A stretch of 64,000 nt of DNA from JAHDFB01 sp965658745 (GTDB lineage: Bacteria; Bacteroidota; Bacteroidia; Chitinophagales; Saprospiraceae): the NCBI GenBank assembly GCA_965658745.1, contig CBFHTK010000011.1:52046-116045 (forward strand). The letters are read 5' to 3'. Below, one piece after another: positions 1 through 8,048 of this stretch. Under the pieces are notes generated by a model. The model saw only the letters and a list, made by a program, of their open reading frames with translations, was not told where the DNA came from and did no database searches. The translations under genes and the position numbers were made by a program. How positions within the stretch are numbered: the first letter of the stretch is position 1; each line of letters starts with the position of its first letter.

Positions 1-568
1 TGCAATTGAAGTTGGTAAAGCTCTTGGAGACAGTGTAATATTGATGATGTGTTCTACTGGCTCTACATCTGGCATTTATCTTGCAGCAGGGGATCCTGAG
101 ATTGCTGCAATGTTGCATTACTCGCCAAATATTGACATTGAAGGGGAATCTGATGAGTTGTTGTTATGGCCATGGGGAAGGCAAATGATCAAGTTAGTTA
201 TGGGAGGTTCGTATAATCGGATATCTTATTCCGAAGAACAGGCTAAGTATTGGTATGGAGTATATCATGTTAATGGATTGTTGGCTTTGAAATCAATGAT
301 TCAGAATACAATGACTCCGGAAGTATTTAACGAAATTACACAGCCAACTTTTATGGCTTATTATTACAAGAATGAACAAGAGAAAGATCCGATCGTGTCC
401 GTTGATCGGATGCTAGATTTTTATAACATGATTCAGACGCCAGATAATCAGAAGCGCCAGATAGCTTTTCCTAATGGCAGGCATGTGATGACTTCTCATG
501 CGATTCCTAGTCCTGTCACTGAAGAGTTGATTGCGGAGACGAGCTCATTTCTTCAGGAAATTTCGTAG
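1..568 (+). CDS. alpha/beta hydrolase (carboxylesterase-like), 5' truncated
   Basis: The reading frame is open from base 2 to a stop at 566-568, so the gene begins before the window; only about 188 C-terminal residues are present. An MCSTG stretch near the start (Ser codon 53-55) sits at the place of the nucleophile elbow G-x-S-x-G of alpha/beta hydrolases, with Met replacing the first Gly. A later segment with DPIVSVDRM and a final GRHVMTSHAI fit the acid loop and the catalytic His. This supports a serine esterase or lipase-like enzyme; the substrate is unknown. The first ATG codons in the frame lie inside the nucleophile strand, so they cannot be the start. It converges with the methyltransferase gene 40 bases away. 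Confidence 0.6.
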   Translation, partial: AIEVGKALGDSVILMMCSTGSTSGIYLAAGDPEIAAMLHYSPNIDIEGESDELLLWPWGRQMIKLVMGGSYNRISYSEEQAKYWYGVYHVNGLLALKSMIQNTMTPEVFNEITQPTFMAYYYKNEQEKDPIVSVDRMLDFYNMIQTPDNQKRQIAFPNGRHVMTSHAIPSPVTEELIAETSSFLQEIS

Positions 569-608
569 GATTACAATTAGTAGACTCTCAGGTTAAATAG
601 TTAGTCAA

Positions 609-1196
609 TTATTGCTTGACTTCTTTCCGGCAAACCATTACCCAAGCAGGTGGTACATTGATAGCAACGAAATTCAGCTTTACATTACCGAAAACATTCA
701 TGTATAGTTTTTTTAGAATAAGGCTGTAGTGAATTTGAACAAAAAGACCTGCTGGGTTGAGAATCTCTTTACACTTACGAATAATCTTATAGGATAATTC
801 TTCAGGGAAAATAGTAAAGGGAAGTGCTGATATAATATAGTCAGCTTCTTTATGGCCATGTTGCTCTAGATAGGATTCAACTTTCAGTGCATCGTCTTCG
901 ATGACGACTAGTCTATCATCCTTAATCTCTCTCATATTATCGCAAAATTTCGAATTAAGTTCAAAAGCTAGAAGTATAGCATCGGAACGCATTTTAGATA
1001 AAATATGCTTTGTGACAACACCGTCACCAGCACCCAATTCAACGATGACTTTTGCCTTATCAAAGTCAACAGGTTTAATCATTCCTTGGCACAAGTATTT
1101 TGAACTTCTCGTAATAGTGCCTACTGTTTTAAGATTCTTGACGCTCTCTTTGAAGAATTTTATCGTTCCCATGTGTTTTTGGTTGGTATTATTCAT
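609..1196 (-). CDS. class I SAM-dependent methyltransferase (phospholipid/rRNA methyltransferase type)
   Basis: A 195-residue protein with the SAM-binding motif I VELGAGDGVVTKHIL, an acidic motif II (LLAFELNSKFC) and motif IV-like ISALPFTIFP, the layout seen in PmtA-type phospholipid N-methyltransferases and KsgA-like enzymes. I chose the ATG at 1196, which overlaps the last codons of the upstream PD40/OmpA gene by 8 bases, a translational-coupling arrangement. The frame stays open upstream to 1301, but that part lies inside the other gene and is low-complexity. An ATG at 1172 (MGTIKFFKES) is another possible start. Function is inferred: it probably methylates a lipid or small molecule at the membrane. 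No transmembrane segment is visible. Confidence 0.65.
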   Translation of the reverse strand: MNNTNQKHMGTIKFFKESVKNLKTVGTITRSSKYLCQGMIKPVDFDKAKVIVELGAGDGVVTKHILSKMRSDAILLAFELNSKFCDNMREIKDDRLVVIEDDALKVESYLEQHGHKEADYIISALPFTIFPEELSYKIIRKCKEILNPAGLFVQIHYSLILKKLYMNVFGNVKLNFVAINVPPAWVMVCRKEVKQ

Positions 1197-3507
1197 TGTA
1201 CTGTATAAAGTTGAGAAGGTCTGGATATTTTTTTGCGTATTCGATAAATCGCTCTTTTGGAATACGCTGACCATCGACATAAGGCACAATAAATGCGCCA
1301 TTAATTTTATAATTTGCTAAGTCTTTAACCAAGGCTCTGGCATCTGAATGACTTTCAAAAAGTCCAAGGGTGTATCTGTAGTTTTCAGTGTCTCTTCCTT
1401 TTTCTATCATAGAGTCGGAATAGATAAGAAGCACTTGGTTTTGATACATTTTCCTGACGCTAGCTATTTGCACTCTATATGATAATTCTTTCTCCAATTT
1501 TTTAAATATTTCGCATCTAGGATCTCGTAAATATTCTATGATATAAGGCTCTATCACAGTAATCTCTAATGGCGCTTGTTTGTTCATTGTTATTTGAAAC
1601 TCTATCCGACTATTAAGCTTCAATGCTATTTTACTAGGTTCGCCTCCTGTCTGTGTTTTTGCTATTGGATAATTTGAACCGTAACCCTTTAGGGAAATAC
1701 GATTTTGTGAAATCCCTTTTTCAGTTAGATACTTGGCAATTTTTTCTGCTCGTTTAATTGAAAAGTATAGGTCATACGCTTCCAATCCATCCTCAATAGT
1801 ATGAGACTTGATAGTAAGATCTAAACTTGGATACGTTGAAAGTAATTGATGAATTAAGTCTACTTCTCTCTTATTGGCAGGGGATAGTATTTTTTCATCA
1901 GATGTGTAGAATAAAGGATTGATGGTGTACTCCTCTATCTTGTCATAAGTTGAAGTTTCATTTGATGTGTAAGAATTTGATTCTTTCGCAAGGTTTTCTT
2001 GGTTATTTTTAGGTTTAATCGGCTTTGCTTGAACATAGTCATCTTTTGATCTTCGTTTCTTTTTACGTCTTCTCTTCTTCTTTGCTTTCTCTTTACCTCT
2101 TTGAGAGGTAGTTGAAAGATTGTTTTTTGCATTATTTGCAAGCTGCTCCGGAACGAAATCAATCTCTTCAAGAAAGGCAACATTAGTTGCTTTGATTAAT
2201 TGATGTTTTTCTTGATCTTTAAAATACACTGCAAAAAGATCGTAACCTCCGTAACCGGGTTTTCGGTCCGAAGTTAAATTTGCTGTAAATCCGTTTTCAG
2301 CAACGTAGAAATAGAGATCATCGCAGGATGAGTTGATGGGCTCTCCCAAATTGGTTGGAATCTTCCAAGACTTATTTCGCAGGTCGTAATCAGATTGAAA
2401 GACATCGAAGCCACCTATAGATTTGATTCGATTGGAACTGAAGTAAACTGAAAGTCCGTCATTGGTTAAAAAAGGAGATACTTCGTCATATCTTGAGTTG
2501 ATTTTCGGTCCAAGGTTAATAGCTTTTGACCATTTACCATTTTCCTTGAAACTCATATAAATATCGTAACCGCCGTATCCTCCAGGTCGATTGCTTGAAA
2601 ACACGATGATATCTTCTGTAAAAACTTGAAGATACACATCCCCTATTTCTGCTCTGATACTTGATTCAAATCTACTTTGTGAAAGTGTATTTTCCTGTTT
2701 GATTGCAAAGCTATCTAGATATATTGTTCCCTTACTATAATCTGGTCCTTTCATGTAGTATAGCACGCCTCCGTCAGATGAAAATCCTAGGGCAATTTCA
2801 TCTCTACTAGTATTGATGAATGGGTTTAGTTTCTCTGCCTCCATGCACTTGCCGTCTACTAATTCGATCGCATACATGTCTGAGTTAAAAGAGCCATAGA
2901 CATTATCCTTCTGTCCCTTTCTATTTCTTCTACCTCCTGTACTTGATTCTCTTGCCGATGTGAAATAGTACTTATTTTCAAAATTGGGGCTTTGAATCAA
3001 ACGAAATTCATCGTAAATGGTATTTAGCTCCTCACCATAATTGTCTACAAATGCTTTTGGTTCTTGATGTTTGATCTTGAGCGCTTCACCACATTGTTTG
3101 ATTAAATGAATTATCTCTTTCCTTTGATCACTTTTGGAAGAGAGTTTGCGCAAATATACCTTGTAATTTTCTACAGCTTTTCTGTAATTGCCTTCCGCGT
3201 GAAATATCTTACCGATGTATAGATATATTTCATCAGGTACAGCATCAAAAGCGAGTAAGGTTGAAACGTCTTTTTTGGCTGCATCAAGCTTACCCATTTT
3301 GTAATTGGAAATAACTCGACGAATAAGCAGATCTTTGTTACCGGCCCCATATTTGTCAGCATAGAAGTATTCTAGTGCTTTATTGTACTGTTTGGCTTCG
3401 AAATGTCTAAGTCCACTAGAGTACAGCTCCTTTTGGGCTTGACCCCCAAAACTCATGCTCATGCATAATAATATGCAAGCAAAAATTAGGTAGCTGTTAT
3501 GTTTCAT
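1189..3507 (-). CDS. TPR-PD40-OmpA envelope protein, PorE-like with C-terminal SPOR-like region
   Basis: This 772-residue exported protein starts with a signal peptide (about residues 1-25, ending GGQAQ). TPR-like helices follow to about residue 150, then a PD40/WD40-type propeller with repeated SSNRPGGYGGYDIYMS-type blades (roughly 160-430), a strongly basic linker rich in Lys/Arg near 470-490, an OmpA-like domain near 565-625, and a C-terminal YRVQIAS segment resembling a SPOR peptidoglycan-binding fold. TPR, propeller and OmpA modules are the plan of PorE, the periplasmic T9SS component, and T9SS cargo is present at the other end of this window. Oddly, the usual HTD motif of OmpA reads HTI here, although the later RA and GYGS motifs remain. 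A second PD40/OmpA gene lies at 5194-6855. Confidence 0.75.
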   Translation of the reverse strand: MKHNSYLIFACILLCMSMSFGGQAQKELYSSGLRHFEAKQYNKALEYFYADKYGAGNKDLLIRRVISNYKMGKLDAAKKDVSTLLAFDAVPDEIYLYIGKIFHAEGNYRKAVENYKVYLRKLSSKSDQRKEIIHLIKQCGEALKIKHQEPKAFVDNYGEELNTIYDEFRLIQSPNFENKYYFTSARESSTGGRRNRKGQKDNVYGSFNSDMYAIELVDGKCMEAEKLNPFINTSRDEIALGFSSDGGVLYYMKGPDYSKGTIYLDSFAIKQENTLSQSRFESSIRAEIGDVYLQVFTEDIIVFSSNRPGGYGGYDIYMSFKENGKWSKAINLGPKINSRYDEVSPFLTNDGLSVYFSSNRIKSIGGFDVFQSDYDLRNKSWKIPTNLGEPINSSCDDLYFYVAENGFTANLTSDRKPGYGGYDLFAVYFKDQEKHQLIKATNVAFLEEIDFVPEQLANNAKNNLSTTSQRGKEKAKKKRRRKKKRRSKDDYVQAKPIKPKNNQENLAKESNSYTSNETSTYDKIEEYTINPLFYTSDEKILSPANKREVDLIHQLLSTYPSLDLTIKSHTIEDGLEAYDLYFSIKRAEKIAKYLTEKGISQNRISLKGYGSNYPIAKTQTGGEPSKIALKLNSRIEFQITMNKQAPLEITVIEPYIIEYLRDPRCEIFKKLEKELSYRVQIASVRKMYQNQVLLIYSDSMIEKGRDTENYRYTLGLFESHSDARALVKDLANYKINGAFIVPYVDGQRIPKERFIEYAKKYPDLLNFIQYNE

Positions 3508-3633
3508 TCTTATGTTAAATATATAGAAAGTCTTTAGTAAAAATGGAATCTCAAACCACCTGTATTTTGCTAAGGACTACATGTAAAAGTATAAAAACAA
3601 TTCGTTTTCTCTAGCTTACAGCGCTAGTCATAA

Positions 3634-4449
3634 CTAGACGGACATATTATATGTACGTAGCGCATCATTCAGACTTACTTTTTTATCAGTCGACTCTTTG
3701 CGTTTACCTATAATGAGCGCGCAAGCAACTTGATAAGAACCTGCAGGAAACTCTTTTGTGTAGCTTCCTGGTATTACAACGGAACGTTCCGGAATTCTAC
3801 CTTTATACTCTACAGGTTCTGCTCCACTGACGTCAATGATGTGAGTAGATTGCGTCAGTACAACGTTTGCTGCAATCACAGCCTCTTTTTCAACAACTAC
3901 TCCCTCAACAATTATTGCACGTGAGCCAATGAAGCAATTGTCTTCAATAATAGTCGGAGTTGCTTGCAAAGGCTCAAGAACACCACCTATTCCAACTCCT
4001 CCTGAAAGGTGCACATTTTTCCCGATTTGAGCGCACGAACCGACAGTAGCCCAAGTGTCAACCATCGTTCCTTCGCCAACATATGCACCAATATTTACAT
4101 AGCTAGGCATCATGATTGTATTAGGTTCCAGAAATGAACCATGACGCGCAATTGCATGTGGTACGACTCGCACACCTTGTGATGCGAAATCTGTCTTGAG
4201 GGGAATTTTATCATGAAATTCAAAGGGCCCAACCTCGATAGTTTCCATTTTACAAATTGGGAAATAGAGAATAACTGCCTTCTTGATCCATTCATGAACT
4301 TGCCAGCTACCATCGATCGGTTCGGCAACTCGTAATTCGCCTTTATCTAGCTTTTCGATAACGTCTTCGATAGCCTTTTTCGTTTCAGCCTCTTTTAGTT
4401 TTGCTCTATTTTCCCAGGCTAGTTCGATCGTCTGTTGTAGTTCTTTCAT
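3634..4449 (-). CDS. dapD: 2,3,4,5-tetrahydropyridine-2,6-dicarboxylate N-succinyltransferase
   Basis: A 271-residue cytoplasmic enzyme matching the usual DapD length of about 274. It transfers succinyl from succinyl-CoA to tetrahydrodipicolinate in the succinylase branch of lysine and meso-diaminopimelate synthesis. The N-terminal helical domain contains WQVHEWIKKAVILYFP. The core shows left-handed beta-helix hexapeptide spacing (YVNIGAYVGEGTMVDTWATVG, split over several turns), followed by LSGGVGIGGVLEP and the DNCFIGSRAIIVEGVVVE turns typical of the family. It stands alone, 28 bases before the PAP2-like gene on the same strand. Its product feeds peptidoglycan, which fits the neighbouring OmpA-domain proteins only loosely. 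Confidence 0.96.
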   Translation of the reverse strand: MKELQQTIELAWENRAKLKEAETKKAIEDVIEKLDKGELRVAEPIDGSWQVHEWIKKAVILYFPICKMETIEVGPFEFHDKIPLKTDFASQGVRVVPHAIARHGSFLEPNTIMMPSYVNIGAYVGEGTMVDTWATVGSCAQIGKNVHLSGGVGIGGVLEPLQATPTIIEDNCFIGSRAIIVEGVVVEKEAVIAANVVLTQSTHIIDVSGAEPVEYKGRIPERSVVIPGSYTKEFPAGSYQVACALIIGKRKESTDKKVSLNDALRTYNMSV

Positions 4450-4477
4450 TTTTTAGTTTGTATATCTTGACTCTTGT

Positions 4478-5197
4478 TTAAAATAGTAAAACTCGCATAG
4501 CAATAATTTGTGAGATTATACCGAGTAGATAACCCCCATAAAGGTCTTCACTTTTATGTGCTCCTAGAATTAATCTTGCAGTTCCTACCATCCCTGCTAT
4601 TGCAATTGCTAGAATTGAAAATAGAATACTCTTGATTTGTAAATTTATTGTTTCCAATAAACTTATGTGTGAGTATTCATACGAAAAGTAATTAACAGCG
4701 ATAAACACAGCAGTCATAAAGCCACCAATACCAGCTGCGTGCAAACTAATTTTCGTAAAAAGATTGATAAAGAAACAGCCAAATAGTGTGATAATTGAAC
4801 CCAGTAAGAAACTGCTGTACATCATAGGTATCGCACTGTTGTTGAGCATGTTGATATATAGCCACAAGTAGAATATACCTGTCAATGCAAGTGGTATCGT
4901 ACGTTCACTTCTTTCTTTCAGTTGAATACTTTCAGACAGACTGAGAAAGTACATCATCACAAGCGGAATCGCTGGGAAGATTATCGAGATAATTACAACA
5001 TAAATTATAACAATTCCTAGATCCTTGTCAGTTTGAACTGCGAAAATATAGGGGTTGATGGTGTATAAAAAAACAAAGAAATAGCTAATAAGAAAGATGG
5101 GGTGAAAAACGATTGACACAAGATGCGATAGGGCTGCAAGTGTTTTACGACCCCAACTGAGGTTCTTATCTCCATCTTCTTTCAATACTTCCATCAT
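4478..5197 (-). CDS. PAP2-like integral membrane protein with degenerate phosphatase motifs
   Basis: A 239-residue protein with about six hydrophobic segments. The C-terminal ARLILGAHKSEDLYGGYLLG resembles motif C3 of type 2 phosphatidic acid phosphatases (SRxxxGxHxxxD), keeping the His and Asp. Motif C2 (PSGH) is not evident: the expected place reads SLHAAGIGG. Motif C1 is represented only by KERSERTIP. It may therefore be a divergent or non-catalytic relative acting in lipid or undecaprenyl-phosphate metabolism; that is inference. Its ATG overlaps the stop of the upstream PD40/OmpA gene by 4 bases, so the two are probably translated together. Confidence 0.6.
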   Translation of the reverse strand: MMEVLKEDGDKNLSWGRKTLAALSHLVSIVFHPIFLISYFFVFLYTINPYIFAVQTDKDLGIVIIYVVIISIIFPAIPLVMMYFLSLSESIQLKERSERTIPLALTGIFYLWLYINMLNNSAIPMMYSSFLLGSIITLFGCFFINLFTKISLHAAGIGGFMTAVFIAVNYFSYEYSHISLLETINLQIKSILFSILAIAIAGMVGTARLILGAHKSEDLYGGYLLGIISQIIAMRVLLF

Positions 5198-6855
5198 TCC
5201 TTGATTATCCTTATTTCCACTCTTCGATTTTTTTCTCTTTCCTGTTCTGTTGCATTTGCATTCAGCGCTAGTGTGTCACCGTATCCTTTTACTTTAATTC
5301 GTTTTTTGTCAATTCCTTTAGCCACTAAATAAGCACCAATGGCTTTTGCTCTCTTTAATGAAAGATCAATCAATGCCTGTTTATCTCCCACATTATCAGT
5401 ATGACCTTCAATTTGGATACTTATATTCTTATGCTCATCAAGAACCTTAAATAACCGATCTATTTCAGGTATCGATTTTGGTTGGACAATATCCGATCCT
5501 TTTTGGAAGTAAATCTGGTCTAGTGTGAATCTTCGCTGCTTTCCGAAAGGGAAAGGATATTCTTTTTTTTCTTTGATTTTTTTGCCTGGATGTATATATA
5601 TTTCAATTTCTTTTTGCGTAATACTTTGCGAAATAAGACTCCAGGGATCTATTTCTACTTGCTCACTTGTAAACCCGCGTTTATCTACCTGAAAAAGATA
5701 AGGTTGGTTTTTTGTTAGGGTCATCTCGAATTCTCCGGAATAAGTCCTGAAAAATCCCTCAAAATCATCTTCATACTTGGTTTTCCATTGGATTTCTCCT
5801 CTAGTGATTTCCAATGTTTCTGCATTAATAATTTTAAGTTTGATTGTTAGGTCTTCTGGCAGAAATTTTGGACGTTCTAGATCAACTCTGAAGATATCAC
5901 TACTGCCATCTCGATTGGAACTGAAATAAAGATACTTTTCATTTTGACTTAGAAATGCCAGGAATTCATCATGCTCTGTATTGATAGGATACTCAAGTAA
6001 CTGAGGTTCTGACCAATTTTTATAACTGTAGTCTAGTCTATTGCAGAAATATAAATCATGCTTTCCTTTGCCTCCCGGTCGATTACTGGAAAAATATAAC
6101 ACTTTTTTGTCAGGTGTGATAAAGGGTGAACTTTCGTTGAATTCAGAATTAATGCCTTCTATTCTTTCTGGGTTGGACCATAGATTTTTACCGATCTTAA
6201 TAGAGACGTAAAGGTCATTCTGACCTTGGGAATCTCCTCGTTTCAAAGATATAAAAAGGTGCTGCCCATCTTGACTCATGCATAAGTTTACACTTGTTCC
6301 AGTGTCTTCATAATCGAATACGTATAATGGTATAGGTTGTTCATATTCCTCTTCTTCGTTGATTGATATCTTAGAGAAACCCTCAAGGATAGTACCGTCC
6401 ACTGGAAATTGGTTAATTACAATGATTGCATTTTCCTCAGGATAGGTTGAACAAACTGAGTTTGGATAGACATTGTTGACTGGATAGTCTGGGTGAGTAA
6501 GATTTTCTGTCATTCCTTGATCACTCAAAGTTGCAATCCAGATGTCTTGATTATAGTCTGAAGTTGAAATGTCGTCAATTTGTTTACCTGCAATTTCACT
6601 AAATATATTAGCTAAAGTCGTATCATTTTTACTTTCGAGATTGTCTCCAAATTTTTGGATAAAGTCTGGGGAAGCGACACGCGTAAAATACATGGTTTGC
6701 CCACTGACATCAAGTACTGGACCTAATTCGTCAAATTCCTCCGTATTTATCTTTTCATCTAGTTTTTCAATATAGAATTGTGCGTTCACGCATGGTAAGA
6801 ATGCCAGCATGTTTAGGGTCAACAAAATGAGGAAGTGCTTGCAGTGTTTAAGCAT
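5194..6855 (-). CDS. PD40 propeller and OmpA-domain periplasmic protein
   Basis: A 553-residue protein. The start at 6855 gives a good signal peptide (MLKHCKHFLILLTLNMLAF, cleaved after VNAQ); 13 further in-frame residues upstream would push the hydrophobic core away from the N-terminus. A PD40-type propeller carries SSNRPGGKGKHDLYF and SSNRDGSSDIFRVD blades. After a beta-rich segment (about 335-420, possibly a carboxypeptidase-regulatory-like fold) comes an OmpA C-terminal domain with intact IEGHTDNVGD and LSLKRAKAIGAYL, including the Asp and Arg that contact diaminopimelate in characterised OmpA domains. It should tether to peptidoglycan. The gene starts a small operon with the PAP2-like gene. 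Confidence 0.75.
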   Translation of the reverse strand: MLKHCKHFLILLTLNMLAFLPCVNAQFYIEKLDEKINTEEFDELGPVLDVSGQTMYFTRVASPDFIQKFGDNLESKNDTTLANIFSEIAGKQIDDISTSDYNQDIWIATLSDQGMTENLTHPDYPVNNVYPNSVCSTYPEENAIIVINQFPVDGTILEGFSKISINEEEEYEQPIPLYVFDYEDTGTSVNLCMSQDGQHLFISLKRGDSQGQNDLYVSIKIGKNLWSNPERIEGINSEFNESSPFITPDKKVLYFSSNRPGGKGKHDLYFCNRLDYSYKNWSEPQLLEYPINTEHDEFLAFLSQNEKYLYFSSNRDGSSDIFRVDLERPKFLPEDLTIKLKIINAETLEITRGEIQWKTKYEDDFEGFFRTYSGEFEMTLTKNQPYLFQVDKRGFTSEQVEIDPWSLISQSITQKEIEIYIHPGKKIKEKKEYPFPFGKQRRFTLDQIYFQKGSDIVQPKSIPEIDRLFKVLDEHKNISIQIEGHTDNVGDKQALIDLSLKRAKAIGAYLVAKGIDKKRIKVKGYGDTLALNANATEQEREKNRRVEIRIIKE

Positions 6856-7007
6856 AGAAGGTTTAATAGTTTCGATCAAAGTGTTGAAACACAAGACTCT
6901 GTCGTATGGTCAAGTGTTGGATTAATCAGTCTCATATTTCTTGACATTGCATTTTAGATCAAAATTTTCACAAAATTACAATCTTACAACCGTTATCAAG
7001 TATAATC

Positions 7008-7730
7008 TTATGAAAGAATACCTCTTAAAATATCTAAGGTACTTAATTCGCCGAAGGATGGAACATGTAGTCTATAGAAAATCACAAGTTGATCAATCAG
7101 AATAGATCGTTGCTTGTTGGGCATATTTAATTCATGGCACTCAGATTTGGCAAGGTGTACCGCTTGATAAAGGTACTCCGAAAGTTGAGGGTCGAGGTAA
7201 TATATATGTAACGGGATTTCAGCTGTGAATACGCCTTCTTGCAGATCAAAATAGTCGTCCTTTCCTTTTTCCAAATCAAAAGCAAAGCCCACCATTGATG
7301 CAAGTTCGACCATAAACACAATAAGGATGTTTTTTACAGATTCAGTTGTAGAATCGAGAAATCTGAACCAAGATTGGATAAATCGATACATTACAGGATT
7401 TGCTTCATCATCTTTTACTGTTTTACGTAAAATTTCAATCATGCATTGACCAATCATCCCTCGAACAACATCAAAGGGTATCTTCCGATAGAAATGATCT
7501 AGTTTAAACTCTGAAATACGATTAAGTTGGCCTGCACCTTTAGTGTCATAGACTATCAGATCAAGCTGAGACATTGGCTGTAGTATGTTCGCTGATTTTT
7601 TTGATTTGGATGATCTGACACCATTGACTAGGTAGGATCGGAGACCTAGCTCTTCTGTATAAATATCAAGAATCATTGAGCTTTCTCGATACTTCATCGT
7701 CCTGAAAACAATACCTCTAGTTTTAATCAT
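7008..7730 (-). CDS. recO: DNA repair protein RecO
   Basis: A 240-residue protein with the RecO N-terminal OB fold (RGIVFRTMKYRESSMILDIYT, then GLRSYLVNGVRSSKSK). It is followed by the helical domain typical of the family (YRKIPFDVVRGMIGQCMIEIL). RecO helps RecA load on SSB-coated single-stranded DNA in the RecFOR pathway. The length is typical for Bacteroidota RecO. No zinc-finger cysteines are seen, which is common in this phylum. The gene follows the small acidic protein gene by 9 bases on the same strand and is probably the last gene of the GH3/small-protein/recO unit. Confidence 0.93.
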   Translation of the reverse strand: MIKTRGIVFRTMKYRESSMILDIYTEELGLRSYLVNGVRSSKSKKSANILQPMSQLDLIVYDTKGAGQLNRISEFKLDHFYRKIPFDVVRGMIGQCMIEILRKTVKDDEANPVMYRFIQSWFRFLDSTTESVKNILIVFMVELASMVGFAFDLEKGKDDYFDLQEGVFTAEIPLHIYYLDPQLSEYLYQAVHLAKSECHELNMPNKQRSILIDQLVIFYRLHVPSFGELSTLDILRGILS

Positions 7731-7739
7731 CTTTGAATA

Positions 7740-8048
7740 TTACCAAGCTAAATCTTCGTCAATATTCTGATCAATCTTGTATTCATTTTTGCTTTTCAAT
7801 CGCTGCTTTTGTCTTTTCCATATTAAACGAGCGATAGCTATATGTCCAGCATCTTCTTCAGCATTTAGTAGAGCGTCCTTGATTGATTTCTCTGATACGT
7901 CAAGTCGATAAAGGTAACTCATGAGTAGTCCAATATTGTAGTCCAAATAGGCTTGAACTTTTTCCGCTAGAATCTCAACCATTTTTTCATCATCGATTGA
8001 AGACTCGGGTATGAGAAGATCTACATCCGGGTTTTCGAGTTCTATCAT
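7740..8048 (-). CDS. small acidic hypothetical protein
   Basis: A 102-residue protein that I do not recognise by a named family. It is acidic at the N-terminus (ELENPDVDLLIPESSIDDE) and predicted helical in the middle, with a basic stretch WKRQKQRLKSKN near the end. There is no signal peptide or membrane segment. Its ATG overlaps the stop of the upstream GH3 gene by 4 bases, and it ends 9 bases before recO, so it is very probably a real, co-translated gene. Proteins of this size occur beside recO in related genomes, but I cannot assign a function. Confidence 0.7.
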   Translation of the reverse strand: MIELENPDVDLLIPESSIDDEKMVEILAEKVQAYLDYNIGLLMSYLYRLDVSEKSIKDALLNAEEDAGHIAIARLIWKRQKQRLKSKNEYKIDQNIDEDLAW

